From assembly GCF_032854445.1 (NCBI RefSeq), contig NC_088305.1:32079645-32143644 (forward strand): a DNA stretch of 64,000 nt. Direction: 5' to 3'. Origin of the DNA: Liolophura sinensis. Taxonomy: Eukaryota; Mollusca; Polyplacophora; Chitonida; Chitonidae. Below the pieces are notes generated by a model. It ran no database searches and was not told where the DNA came from. It worked only from the letters and a program-made list of their open reading frames with translations. Within the stretch, counting starts at the first letter, position 1. Every line of letters starts with the position of its first letter. A program made the translations under genes and the position numbers. This document shows positions 33,427-45,193 of this stretch, piece by piece.

Positions 33427-34118
33427 TTAGTATCACACAATATAGTATCAGACAATGCAGTATCAGACAATATAGTATCAGACAATGTAGTATCACACAA
33501 TATAGTATCAGACAATGTAGTATCAGACAATATAGTATCAGACAATATAGTATCACACAATATAGTATCAGACAATATAGTATCACACAATATAGTATCA
33601 GACAATGTAGTATCAGACAATATAGTATCAGACAATGTAGTATCAGACAATATAGTATCAGACAATGTAGTATCACACAATATAGTATCAGACAATGTAG
33701 TATCACACAATATAGTATCAGACAATGTAGTATCAGACAATGTAGTATCACACAATGTAGTATCAGACAATGTAGTATCACACAATATAGTATCAGACAA
33801 TGTAGTATCACAATATAGTATCAGACTATGTAGTATCAGACAATATAGTATCAGACAATATAGTATCACACAATATAGTATCAGACAATGTAGTATCACA
33901 CAATATAGTATCAGACAATGTAGTATCACACAATATAGTATCAGACAATGTAGTATCACACAATATAGTATCAGACAATGTAGTATCAGACAATGTAGTA
34001 TCAGACAATATAGTATCAGACAATGTAGTATCAGACAATATAGTATCAGACAATGTAGTATCACACAATATAGTATCAGACAATGTAGTATCACACAATA
34101 TAGTATCAGACAATGTAG
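33427..34118. repeat. 15-bp tandem repeat, about 46 copies
   Basis: Consensus TATAGTATCAGACAA with two alternating variant positions (TATAG/TGTAG and CAGAC/CACAC). The unit is five codons long, so open frames appear on both strands; they are not genes. Confidence 0.95.
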
Positions 34119-34232
34119 GAGAAATGAATTACCTGGGATTGGCCTCCACAGTCTTCTACACCAATCCTCGGTACGATGATCATCTCCGGGCTGTCATAAC
34201 ACAACTCGTAACCAGCACTGTGGAGGACTGCC
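34119..34232 (+). other. Possible isolated coding segment after the satellite
   Basis: An uninterrupted frame reads NYLGLASTVFYTNPRY and then DDHLRAVITQLVTSTVEDCH, with non-repetitive, protein-like composition, bounded left by the satellite (ending in AG) and right by CTG|GTAGAG, a possible splice donor. It is followed by a C run at 34246-34265. No family was recognised. It could be an exon or chance. Confidence 0.25.
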
Positions 34233-34265
34233 ATCTGGTAGAGCCCCCCCCCCCCCCCCCCCCCC

Positions 34266-35130
34266 ACCCCCCGCCATTTCCTCTATTTGAAACCGGATAA
34301 TACATTTACCACATCTCTATCAATGTACTTTTCAAAGTCCTTTGCCTTCGAGTGCCTGGCGAAAAGGACCGTCATTCTGGTTTCTCCTGTTGGCAATCAG
34401 TTTGTGCAAAGATTGAAATTCCTCTACAAGTGATAGGAAATGTTATTGTTGAAATACTGGTTTTAGGGCCATTTCCCTTTCAGATATACTGGCCCTTCAA
34501 ATCAGTGCTTTCATTAAAACATTTACACTGGTAATTTTTGTTTTTGTTTGTTTTACAATGCGAATTGTTTATTTACGTACGTACATTAATTTTAGGACTG
34601 CATTATTTTTTACAATAATACAATATTACATACTTGTATTATTGGAATGCATTCTAGAGGTCATTGCTCGGAGCATGACATCTGTAAATCAGGAATAACA
34701 ATTAAGTGTGTATAGAAGTAGAAATGTTGACAGATAATGGTCTCCGTGTTTTTGCACCTCACGTGTTGGTCGAGTGCTTTCGTCACTTTTACCGGACGCC
34801 GTCCAGGAGAAAACAGCGTACTGTGAGCCTGTGCCTGTGACAAGTACGATACATATTCCTGAGGAAAGAGGATGACAGTCCTCATCCATTTGAAAGTCCG
34901 ACAAGCGGGCCCACAAAGGGATGGCGTAATCTCAACATGGCCGTCCATTGCAAAAGACTTTAGAAATGGATCTACCGTTTAGGAGTTTTGTACCCGTGCG
35001 CATGTACTAGAGGCTTTGCGATGGTACAACCTGGGACAACGAACAGCTTAGACATGTGGATGGACAGATATGAATGTTCCATGGATGCCAGCATCAAACC
35101 TAGGAAAACAACACGGTAGGCTGGCAGAAT
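34266..35130. other. No recognised gene
   Basis: Minus-strand frames at 34661-34948 have weak splice-like edges (a CAG near 34861 and a GTAAAA near 34777) but no recognisable protein. Confidence 0.45.
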
Positions 35131-35139
35131 ACCGCTCCA

Positions 35140-35390
35140 ATGAGTAGGAAGAAGCTAGGGCTTAGCCTCTATAAATAATAATCTATGGGTTAGCCCGCTA
35201 GAGCTAGTGTGGGATGTGACCTTTTTCATGGCTTTCCATTTAGCCACCATATCCGAGTATACGTTTTGGAGTCCCTGGTGTGTTTCCTGCTGGGTACCCC
35301 CAAGGTTCAGACACGGCCCTCGTTGGCACTCCAGGGTGGTTGAGGCACACGTGGGGTGAATTTCTAAAACATATAATATGACTTATCTCA
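35140..35390 (+). mobile_element. Nimb-type LINE 5' UTR fragment
   Basis: Matches 16690-16860 of the complete element, including TCCTGCTGGGTACCCCCAAG versus TCCTGCTGAATATCCCCAGG and ACACGTGGGGTGAAT, in the same order. Confidence 0.6.
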
Positions 35391-35659
35391 GTATTCAAAT
35401 GTCTTAAAGAGGGAAGACTAGACATCACTACATATAGAAGTAGAAATTATTTACTTATTTTCCAGCCTTTCGAGTAATATCAAGTAGAAATGAACATAAA
35501 AGGGCAGTCAAAATAAGTCCATTTTTAATTTTAAAAAGACTGTAAACAAGTTAGGCAGGAAATTTGAAAACGGATCCAAATGATGAGGTCGGGTAATATT
35601 CTGTTAGAATGCTTTATGAAACTACAGTATATTAATTTAATGAATATTCATAAAACTGA

Positions 35660-35738
35660 ATAACAAGCAGTCACCCTATATATCCGTCGCCTTGGGCAGG
35701 GGCAAATGGAATTTACAGGTGCATAAATTAATTTAATT
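35660..35738 (+). mobile_element. Nimb-type LINE ORF2 scrap
   Basis: TATATCCGTCGCCTTGGGCA and the following bases match the YIRRLWQGEWD region at 20578-20620. Confidence 0.5.
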
Positions 35739-35739
35739 T

Positions 35740-38265
35740 AATGCTTTATTTATTTATAGGGGATTGCCCACAGCTAGTGGCCACGAGGGGCTTTTCCTCA
35801 ACGAGATTATTTACATTTAATTACAACGTTTGAAAAATAATATTTTTAAAATGATATCTGCTAACTTACAATTATATAGTAATAAAATAGAATAAAGTGA
35901 AATAAGCGCAAGAGAAGGTAAGCCTTACAAATATTCACAGTAAAAAATTTGACCGTTTACAGATTAAATGGTCAAATCTTTGTTTGGAATAAATAAATAG
36001 TATTGTCTGCATAACTAAATGTACCTGTACATATATGCATACTACCATATTAAGTAAAATATAACACCATTTGCGAACATCTTTTGTATTAATGGCTGAA
36101 TCAGTTGGTGACCAGGAGGTAATTGTGGATGGTTTGAAATATTTTATTGTTATCTAAAAGTACCAAATCTTTAGATCCGAAAAGTGACGCTTTATATAGG
36201 TATTTGGAAATGAGTGAATCAGCCAAAAGTAAATATTGGTGAACTCCTGGACGCATCATTTTTGCTATGTCTACAAGCATATGCTTCCTAGGAGCAACAA
36301 AGTGTGGGCACTCTACGATGAATTTCTGATGGTAGAAGATAAGTTGTTCCAGTCCTTTGTCTTTTGTGGGGAAAATGAGGATGAAAAGATATGTATCCTA
36401 CATTTAAAGAGGCGGGGGTCATTACGGTTTCTAAGCCTGTACGAATGGTCAGCATCATTATTTCTGACTGGACATAATTGTGGAAGATATGGGGGAGATA
36501 AGCCGTTAACTATTTTATAAAATATACGTAGCCTTTGCTTTCGGCGACGAACGTAAAGTTGTTCCCAACCTAACTCATCATTGAGGGTATTGTATGGGGT
36601 GAAATTGTTCTAATTTCTGAGTGAGGTTTATACTACAGTTGTCAAAAATAACATCAGTATATTCCATAGTTGATCGAACAGTACTGAAGTATAAATTAAT
36701 CAGGCATTTTCTACTAAGAGCTGCTTCAGTCCTGGTCATTATGCTTAAATCTGTTACTTTTGCAGATGATGTCTAAAACATGTTTGTCTCATTTTTCAAT
36801 TCTCCTGCAATCTTACAAGGGCTGTTTATGAGACTCAACGCTCTTCACTTCCACGCCATTCAAAATCAAATTAGGACGAAATGGATTTTTTCAGAGTGAA
36901 ACAAGTAGAGACACAGTTTTTAGGTCACTGGCCACTGATTTGACCACTTGATTTTAAGTTTAGAAAGAGTAATGTCATTTATAGGTTCAAAAAGAGACGT
37001 GTCCTCAGCAAATACATTTATTTTACATTCTATATCATTGTTTATATCATTTACAAATATAAGAAATAATAGTAGGCCAAGGACAGAGCCCTGTGGCACT
37101 CCAGAATAGATGTGTTGAGGATGAGATTCAGCTCCATTTACACATAAGTTAAATGATTTATTATTTAAACAGCTTTCTAGCCATTTTAGTAGGTCACCTT
37201 CGATTCCTATTTGTCTAAGTTTATACAGAAGTCCAGCGTGCCATACGTTATCAAATGCTTTACTGACATCTAAAAATATAAGGCACGCATCTTCACCTGT
37301 TAAATATTATGGACAACGTGAGTAAGCTTGTAAACAGTGGGGTCGTTTTCTTTGAAACCAGAGGTTTTCAGGAATAAGTAAGTTATTATCCTTGCAACAC
37401 TGGTAGAGTCTTTTGTAAACAACTTTTTCGAACAATCACACAAAACATGTTTGTTTTCTAATGAACAGTGGGACTTAGACGAGACCATTTCAACGCACAC
37501 GGAAATGTTCCTGTTAACAATGAAAAGTTCAATAATTTTGGGAGCCAAAAGGCAATATTTACGGAAGAGTGTTTTAACATAAAATTAGATACCATATCAA
37601 TACCACAGGCTTTTTTAACCTTCAGGCGTTAAAACACAATAAAACTTCAGATTCACTTGTCTGAACTAAACTTAAGCGAGAGTCAGTAACATATGAAAAT
37701 TGTGGTAAATCAGGCGGGTTTTTTAACCAGTGCAGATATAGAGGCGAACAATTTACATTTACTTTTCCCTGTCGTCAGATATATCTTAGTTGTTAACTAA
37801 GAGTGGAGGTATTTGGGGTTTTGCTTTAGAGTCGAGGACAGATTTCATTCAAATCCAGTAAGTCTTCGTGTCAACATTGGTTTCGGACAATTTCAACTTT
37901 ATAAAGTCGATGTATCTCCTAGTAGCATGGCGTTTTGTCACATTGGCTTCTCTTCTAACCAAAAGGAAAATGAAGTTAACATCATCCGACTTGGTGCGTT
38001 TAAACTTTTTGAACCATCTCTCCCTAATTCGAAATTTACGTCGGACGTCATTTGTCATCCAAGGCTTATCCCTTGGCCTTATTATAACTGTTTTGTTGGG
38101 ATAGTCTGGGCACAACACGAATGAAAAAATTCGGTCCATGCATAGACTTTATCGTCAATGGAATCGAACATGCCTATAAATAGGTCAAAAGTTGCACTTT
38201 TTAGTAGATTATTCAGTTCTTCTAGGTTAACTGTTTTGTAGTCACAGATATGTCTTTTGTATGCC
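35740..38265 (-). mobile_element. CR1/Jockey-type LINE remnant (RT and 3' end)
   Basis: On the minus strand, 38139-37849 gives the pre-RT region (TVIIRPRDKPWMTNDVRRKF, RERWFKKFK). Then 37290-36950 gives the RT palm: FLDVSKAFDNVWHAGLLYKL, SGVPQGSVLGPLLFLIFVND and VFAEDTSLFEP. The catalytic motif is AED instead of ADD. The 3' end near 35740-35830 shows a conserved tail ending in ATAAATAAA. Between 37840 and 37300, and from 36950 to 35830, it is decayed. The 5' part is missing; its edge abuts the Tc1 fragment. Clade assignment between CR1 and Jockey is uncertain. Confidence 0.7.
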
Positions 38266-38269
38266 TTAG

Positions 38270-39046
38270 GCCATTTGGTTCAGTGATGAGTCCAGATTCC
38301 TATTGCAGAGACGTGATGGTAGAAACCGGGTTTACAGACGTGCTCACGAACGTTATGCCCCTAACTGCGTACGCCAAGTGGACAGATTTGGTGGAGGGAG
38401 TGTGATGATGTGGGCAGCAATATCGTATACTGGTCGTACAAATCTTGTCCACGTTCAGGGAAATCTTACGGCCGTATGCTACCGAGACACCATCCTGCAG
38501 CCACACCTCTTACCTGTCATTAACGTTCAGCGGGAGTTGTTCCAGCAGGACAACGCCAGACCGCACACGGCACGTGTCACAAGGGACTTCCTCGCCGAAA
38601 ACAATGTAAATGTGCTACCTTGGCCGTCCCGTTCCCCGGGTCTTAACCCAATTGAGCATCTGTGGGATGAACTTGATCGACGTCTACGCCAACGTCAACC
38701 TCAACCCCAAACGCTTCAAGAGCAAGTTGCATGTTTGCAGGAGGAGTGGCAGAACATTCCCCAGGCCTCTATCCAGCGTCTCATCCAGTCTATGACAAGG
38801 CGTGTCAGAACTGTTATTCGTGCCCGTGGTGGTCGCAACAGATACTGACATTCCACTCAAGTGGGAGACTCATTGTGAGTGTCTTACCTCAAGTTGATGG
38901 CCTTGTTGTCTAGATATGGACCCTTCCTTAATCTGTGTAAAAAAATATTTGCAGAATAGCAATTCTTATTTAGTTATGCATAATTGAAAAGACTGCATCA
39001 CCTCCGCAAAAAACCGGGTTATGCGTTTCTTTTTTTGGATAGTATA
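38270..39046 (+). mobile_element. Tc1-type transposon fragment (3' half)
   Basis: Begins at WFSDESRFLLQRRDGRNRV of a Tc1 transposase and remains open to the natural C-terminus (RGGRNRY, stop at 38846-38848). All three catalytic acids are in place (FSDES, QQDNARPH, NPIEHLWD). The HTH half and left terminus are absent. A right-end terminus is recognisable at about 39024-39046 (ATGCGTTTCTTTTTTTGGAT). It belongs to the same broad family as the 23.7-kb element but is clearly a different lineage. Confidence 0.85.
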
Positions 39047-39059
39047 TCTTGAATAGACC

Positions 39060-39530
39060 AGGCAGTATTAACGAGTTTGAATTTAATTATGTATCATTAT
39101 TATTATTATAATCTTGATGGGGACAGTCATACCGAGTGTATTTGATGTCACGTTCGATACGACATCATACATATATTGGTTGACTATGTAGACTTCAAAA
39201 CCACATTTTATTTATTTGACAGCATTGCTGGCGATGCTGTCATCAGTGCGATGCCTTTTTATCATGTATAGGGCCTATAGATATATCCTATACACATACG
39301 ATTTTACAGATTATATATCATAAAAATATTACTGTTTTTGAGTTTTAACTAAGATTTGGTTCTTTTTAACTGTTTTTAAACATGTTCGTCTTCTTTTGTT
39401 TTATTTTTGCTGTTTTCATTCAATTGAAAGCCATTCACTGGCTCATCTTTTAAATTTATTCTCGCCACGATATGGCTGGAAAATTGCCGGTGTAGCGATA
39501 TTCCATCATCATTCATTTATTCATCCTACG
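39060..39530 (+). mobile_element. Nimb-type LINE 3'-end fragment
   Basis: Contains the terminal motif ACGATATGGCTGGAAAATTG and (CATT)n-like tail seen at 21177-21230, preceded by matching 3' UTR. It ends about 450 bp upstream of the transporter start codon. Confidence 0.75.
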
Positions 39531-39981
39531 CGTACTCGCCGAAGACTTCTACTTATGTATACAACCGGAAGTAGGCCTACAGGTCTATTTCCGGTTTCGT
39601 CTTTCCCTTTACTAAATCTTCTGCACTGTGTAAAACTGATTTTCCCAGATATATGTAGACCATGCAGATTTTTTTTATATATTTTTCCCTCATTTTTATT
39701 TATTTATTTCTATTTTTTACTTTTTCCCCCTTTGTTTTATTACCAAAAAACATCATGTTCTGACGATAGCTTTGGTAAAATTTTTGTTCGGCCAATGATG
39801 TCCCCAAACCAGCCCAACGGTACGTATTACTATTGTTCGGTCCAGTTCGCGGAACTATGGTTGTAGTGGCGCGCATGTCACATGGACACGGATGGTGCCA
39901 TTACCTCGTACTTCTCATGTGTGATGTTTTCACCACGAGAGGTCAGGTAAACATATGGTGTGTGATAGTGGGAGAGGAAAG

Positions 39982-40821
39982 ATGGACTCTAGACCCGCTG
40001 ATAGTGACCAGCAGTCCCGAACTCGTCCAGGGAGACCGGCGGAGGATGTAAGCTCGGCACTGAGTCCGCCTGCTCAGCCGGCAGGTGAACAGCCGAAATC
40101 TGGCGTGGAGACTAGCCCGAGAGCGCGAGCGGTAGAAGGCAGAATCTCCCGGCCCCTAGCCCTGGAGAACAGAGCGAAGGCTGGAAACAGGTTTCGCGAT
40201 CAGATCCTCCTTACGGCCTTCACTATGGCCACGTATTTCGCACTGGTAAGAATTAAACGCTACAAATTAGGTCGCCCCATTGACACATTTCCCTTAAATC
40301 ATTATTCAGGAGGAAGTAACTACACACAGCACGTATCACCCGCGGACTGGCTACTTATCTCCCCTGATTCATGGAACGTGTTTTCTGTTTGAATATAAGG
40401 TTTTGTGAAGATATGTTTTGTAAGATAATTCTAAAATATTATACTTGCCGACCGAAAGTTTTACAAATACCCCTGTTGTATGTTTTATATCCTATGTCCA
40501 GTTTTCGAGCAAGGGCTTCAATCACAAGGTAAGTCATTCCTACATGTCACATTTGGCAATCTTGATACATACCGATAACTTTTTTTTTCATTTAAATACT
40601 TCTGTACGTGGGAAGGTCTGTCAGCAACCTGCGGCTGTTCGTGGATCTCCCCCTGATACAACCCAATTTTCTGTAAGCATAATGCTGGCAGCGGAAGTAT
40701 AAGTGAAATATTCTTGAGTACATCGTAAAAGGCCAATCAACCAAATCAACAAATAAGAAGAAAGTATTTATTTATTTATTTGTTGGACTAGTGCTTTATT
40801 TACTGCCGAATATTTCGCTTG

Positions 40822-40903
<82 letters not shown>

Positions 40904-42619
40904 TCTCTCTCACACAGGGTCTAATGCCATCCCAGACCGGGGTGTCGTTCTTAGACTTGATTCAGAGCGTGGAGGCTGACATAAAGCAGGGCTCGCTGAT
41001 TTTCACGCTCGGTTCACTAGGATACATGATCGGGTCGATGGTTGGAGGATTTCTTCTGGACAAGTTTGACAAGGAACTGATATTTGGCACATGCGCACTG
41101 CTGGCTGGCCTACTCACAGTTACGGTTCCGTGGTGTAGATGGGTCGAACTGATGATTACGACAGTGTTTGTCAGAAGTCTTTTCACTGGAGCAATGGACT
41201 CGGGTAAATACACGTGTAAACAATTTCGCCTGCTTGATGCAAATTTTCTCATATTTATCTTGCCTCTTGGTGTATTTATTTGGTGAAGTACACTGCTACG
41301 TCGATTTGCTGCCTACGCTTTCTGCACCCTTTAACCTAATGCAGCACTCACAGGTTAGAGTGAAAAGAACAGGCCTGGATGCCCAGGTGTATTCACACTC
41401 ACAGAACAACTCCTCGTTCTCACACGACATAATTTTTTAAGTACGAAGTGAAACCTCCAAGCATACATACGTTCTTTAACTTAACGCTGTATATAGATTT
41501 AAGATCTTTGATTAAGTCAGTCAGTGATGTGTTCGCTTGGCGCCCAGCACTTAGAGGTTAAAGCAATGAAAGGGGATTTGTTGGTTCTGTATCTGGGCGT
41601 GATGTCATTTCTGGTGTGTTTGGCGTGATTCTTTTATTCCCGATGGGAGCAGTGCTCCCGAGTGTATTAGATGTGATATCAACACGGCATCAAACATGCC
41701 CTTGTTGACTGTAGACTTTGCCCATGTTTGGCAAAGGTTCTACACAGTCGACTCTTTCTTCCATTTATTTGACGGCATTGCTGGCGATGCTGTCATTAAA
41801 TATTTTGAGTTTATCCCATAATTTGCCCGTGTCTTCATGAAATGTGAAAAATAACAAAGGTTGGTGAAAGGAAATGAACTGGTCTGCAACTGATGTACCT
41901 CAACATTATTCTTAGATCTAGTCTGTTTGCCACATGGAACACGGTAATTGGTATCACTGAGACCATTTGATTCAACATCACGTCTACCATCACACGGAAA
42001 TCTCAAAATAGAACCAAAACCAAGCCTTTTGAAACATCGTAGACACCGTTTTGTTGCATTCCCCAAGTTCCATGTTGGTTAGTAAGACCAGCAAATAAGA
42101 GTTGAGGCGAATTGTTCGCGTTAAAAGCCTGTATTTGAATATTTCATTCAGTATGATTTTCAAAATCAGCGCTTCTCGAACACTGCAAGTCATCGTGTGA
42201 CGTCTTGGAAATATGACATAGATTTTAGGCCACAGTTTTGGTCCCAAATTTGTCGATAAATGATCAGTTATGAATACTGATATTTTCGAACAAAGCTCCT
42301 GGTCATATAACACACTAATGGATTGTGTTATGTTTTATGTTCAGCGATTTTCTCAATGTTTTCTAAAACTGTATTTAGTTAAATGTGTGGTTCAGCTCCA
42401 ACCGTTTCACATATATCGATATCAGTATGCATCTCATTTACATACTTGTCAAAACAAACAGACATTTTCTTCTCTAGCAACCACCTGTGATAAGTAGGAT
42501 ATACAATTCGTGACCCATTACATCAAATGTGTTAAACTCGTGGGGAAATTTCCCTTTCTTCGCCGCTAAAAGCTCGGAACAAATGAAAATTACACCACTC
42601 GTTTATATATACATATATA

Positions 42620-42650
<31 letters not shown>

Positions 42651-44114
42651 ATAGATGTGTGTATAAATATGTTATAAAATATTATGGTTGTGGACTTTTA
42701 ACTAAGATTTGGTCTTTTCAACTGGTATCAAACATGCCTGGCGGTTTTATTTTAGTTCGGATGTTCTCATCTCTCAGATTCCTGACTTAAATGTGTTAAA
42801 GTTAGGAATGGCTGAAATATTGCCGAGATGGCGTTAAACCATAATCATTCAATCGGCATGATGCTTCAGCGGTGGCAGCAGTTTGGCGGCACTGACTCGC
42901 CCTGCGTCTAGAAGACTCAGTACATGTGCACACATCTAATTACTCCTCGTCGTCATATGACTGAAAAATTAAGTACGACCTAAAACTCGAAGGATGCGCA
43001 CATGCAGTAATATGTGTTCTTATTCTGTCTTCGCCTAGGCGGAACTGTCATACTGCTGACGATCTGGGGAACAAAGGCAAATCCATACATGCAGGCACTC
43101 CACTTCACGTTCGCTCTGGGCGGAGTGTGCTCGCCGCTGCTCACCGAACCGTTTCTGATGCCACTTCCGGAAGAGAGTTCCATGCAGAACATAACGGAGA
43201 TTGGAGCGAACATCTCGTCTCACGGTATGAGTGTTTACACGGAGCCCGCCAGGTGGACTACACTGGATATCCGGTCATCTACAGGTCACGTAACATTAGC
43301 CAATTCGACCGATGTCGCAGCATTACCTTCACCGTTCACAGTATCCCGTGTCTACATACCACATATATTTGTGGGAGGGTACACTTTTCTTACCTCTGTG
43401 CCATTTTTCGTTATTTTTTTTATGCGGAGTGGAAAATCCTATGCCGTAACAGCGGCTGGGGCGGAAGCAGAACCCTCGGTAAAAACTGCAAAGCGTGCTC
43501 ATTCGCTGTATTTCATTCTGTTCGGGTTATTTTTCCTGGGATACGGCTGTACGGAGGAAGTGTACGCGGCATTTCTGATGCCGTACGTCGTCAAGTACTT
43601 ACCCTTGGAGAAGGGGCGAGGGGCGGGGGCGAACTCCGTGTACTGGGGGACTTTTGCTGCTGGTCGGTTCATCGCTATATTCATAGCCCGATTTGTCAAC
43701 GTGCGGAATATGATTCTCATGGATTTTGTTTTGATCGTTGTGGGACTTGTGGGTTTCCTTTTCGGCGCGAACAGATCCGATGTCGTCATCTGGATCAGCG
43801 ACGCTGTGATTGGCCTTGGTACGGCTTCCGTCTTCGCTTCTTCCGTGTCCTGGTTGGATCAGAATCTCACGAGAATCTCGGGGAAGCTGGCGGGATTTAT
43901 CGTCGTGTGCATGGCAGTGGGGACGATGTCCAACATGGCTCTGCTGGGCTATCTGTTTGAGATGGTCTCTGGGCAGTGGTTTGTTTACTTGATACTAGGT
44001 AACACTTCTGTCTCCTTGGGCATTTTCGTGCTGATGTCTTTTTTGCACTACTTCAGAGGAAGCAAACACACCCCACAAGATCTCCATGTAGAAATGACAT
44101 CGCCAGAGACTTAA
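39982..44114 (+). CDS. MFS transporter, MFSD4 / sodium-dependent glucose transporter 1-like (3 exons, 541 aa)
   Basis: Exons: 39982-40245 (phase 0 end, CTG|GTAAGA), 40918-41203 (CACACAG|GGT to G|GTAAAT), 43039-44114 (CGCCTAG|GC to TAA). The joined reading frame is 1626 nt, 541 residues, with no internal stop. Residues 1-70 are hydrophilic and probably cytosolic; TM1 begins in TAFTMATYFAL and continues across the first junction into GLMPSQTGVSFLDL. The loop GGFLLDKFDKE is an MFS loop-2/3 signature. Exon 3 holds MQALHFTFALGG and LTEPFL, diagnostic of the MFSD4/NaGLT1 group, plus a large extracellular loop and the C-terminal six helices (LFGLFFLGYGCTEEVYAAFL). The likely role is plasma-membrane sugar or related solute transport; the substrate is inferred from the family only. 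The ATG at 39982 has purines at -3 and +4; an in-frame ATG at 39955 has a weaker context. Confidence 0.88.
40598..40755 (+). mobile_element. SINE family 1 3' fragment in transporter intron 1
   Basis: Contains TACGTGGGAAGGTCTGTCAG and the core TGAAATATTCTTGAGTACAT with an AATCAAC-type tail. Decayed. Confidence 0.7.
40827..40900. repeat. (TA)37 microsatellite next to a 3' splice site
   Basis: 37 TA units end 17 bp before transporter exon 2; only TCTTCTCTCTCACACAG separates them. Confidence 0.97.
41560..41815 (+). mobile_element. Nimb-type LINE ORF2 C-terminal scrap in transporter intron 2
   Basis: CATCAAACATGCCCTTGTTG and TTCTACACAGTCGACTCTTT match the 20800-20870 region (IKHILVDC...). The segment GACGGCATTGCTGGCGATGC is shared with 39220. 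Confidence 0.6.
42600..42655. repeat. (TATA)n and (TG)n microsatellite
   Basis: A short TATATACATATATATG run passes into about 13 TG units. Confidence 0.9.
42660..42856 (+). mobile_element. Nimb-type LINE 3'-end fragment in transporter intron 2
   Basis: ACTAAGATTTGGTCTTTTCA and GGCTGAAATATTGCCGAGAT plus ATAATCATTCA match the 3' UTR and tail of the complete element. Confidence 0.7.
42940..42990 (+). mobile_element. SINE family 2 3'-core fragment
   Basis: CGTCGTCATATGACTGAAAA followed by TTAAGTACGACCTAAA is the 3' core of family 2 read in its sense direction. It sits just upstream of transporter exon 3. Confidence 0.55.
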
Positions 44115-44125
44115 ACTGAGTTTGC

Positions 44126-44131
44126 AATAAA
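44126..44131 (+). terminator. Polyadenylation signal of the transporter gene
   Basis: AATAAA 12 nt after the stop codon. This is the first canonical signal and implies a very short 3' UTR unless a later one is used. Confidence 0.55.
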
Positions 44132-44325
44132 ACTGCCCGGATTAAAAAAGCAAATATTTAATCTGTTTTCCTTGTTAATCGGTAATGTGGAAATAAATAT
44201 AGGTGCATCCTCCATAGAGCGTACTTGATGAAAAGACACCACTTAACCTTGAAATTCGTTTGTTAACTGTTCATTTGCCAATAATCACACAGTTGCCGTT
44301 GTATGTCTGTTTTCACTCTCTGTGA

Positions 44326-44596
44326 GGGGCCTTCGTGGCTCAGTTGGTTAGCGCGCTAGCGCAGCGTAATGACCAGGGAGCCTCTCACCAATGCGGTCAC
44401 TGTGAGTTCAAGTCCAGTTCATGCTGGCATCCTCTCCGGCCGTACGTGGGAAGGCCTTCCAGCAACCTGCAGATGGTCGTGTGTTTCCCCCGGGCTCTGC
44501 CCGGTTTCCACCCACCATAATGCTGGCCGCCGTCGTATAAGTGGAATATTCTTGAGTATGGCGTAAAACACCAATCAAATAAATAAATAAATAAAT
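44326..44596 (+). mobile_element. SINE family 1, full length
   Basis: Head GGGGCCTTCGTGGCTCAGTT (A box), B-box-like GAGTTCAAGTCC, conserved 3' core (TATTCTTGAGTATGGCGTAA) and (AAAT)n tail. This is the cleanest full copy in the window. Confidence 0.93.
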
Positions 44597-44840
44597 CATG
44601 ATATTGAAAATCATTCCACTCTTTATGATATGACCAAGTATGACCAAGTAAACAAATGAACTACTTATGAAAGATTTATGTATTTATTGTTCATTATTGT
44701 TTACTGGCATACTGCACAATTTCTTATACCCACCGTGGCGGTCAGTTCTACGGACGGAGAAAACCGAACTGCCCGGCATTTACAAACGATTGTTTTGCAC
44801 TTGTAACCTACTTTCAGTAGATATTTTTGGTCTTCAAATA

Positions 44841-45045
44841 CATTTATTTGATTGGTGTTTTACGTGGTACTCAAAAATATTTCACTTATACGACGGCGGC
44901 CAGCAGTGTGGGTGGGAGGAAACCAGGCGGAACCCGGAGGAAACCCACGACCATCTGCAGGTTGCTGTCAGACCTTCCCACTAACGACCAGAGAGGAAGC
45001 CAGCATGTTTTGGACTTCAACTCACAGCGACCTCGGAACTGGCCT
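44841..45045 (-). mobile_element. SINE family 1, head truncated
   Basis: Tail and core (TTTTACGTGGTACTCAAAAA) through the body GGAAGCCAGCATG to ACTCACAGCGACC. The tRNA-like head is missing. Confidence 0.8.
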
Positions 45046-45193
45046 CACGATATCAAGACTTCATTCTCCCCCATCTTTCGGATGGACAATTCTTTCAAGC
45101 AGTTGAGAGGAAAATCGGAAGATGTGCGGCCAAAAACTCTCCGACTGAACTAACAAAACTATTTAAAGATATCAACAGCGTAGGAGTTTTCAG

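Noticed and set aside
33272-34113. Long frames of 95-247 codons on both strands
   Set aside because: They are translations of the 15-bp tandem repeat, whose unit is a multiple of three.
43127-43960. 277-codon frame overlapping transporter exon 3
   Set aside because: Shadow frame; the true frame carries the MFS helices and family motifs and joins exons 1 and 2 in phase.
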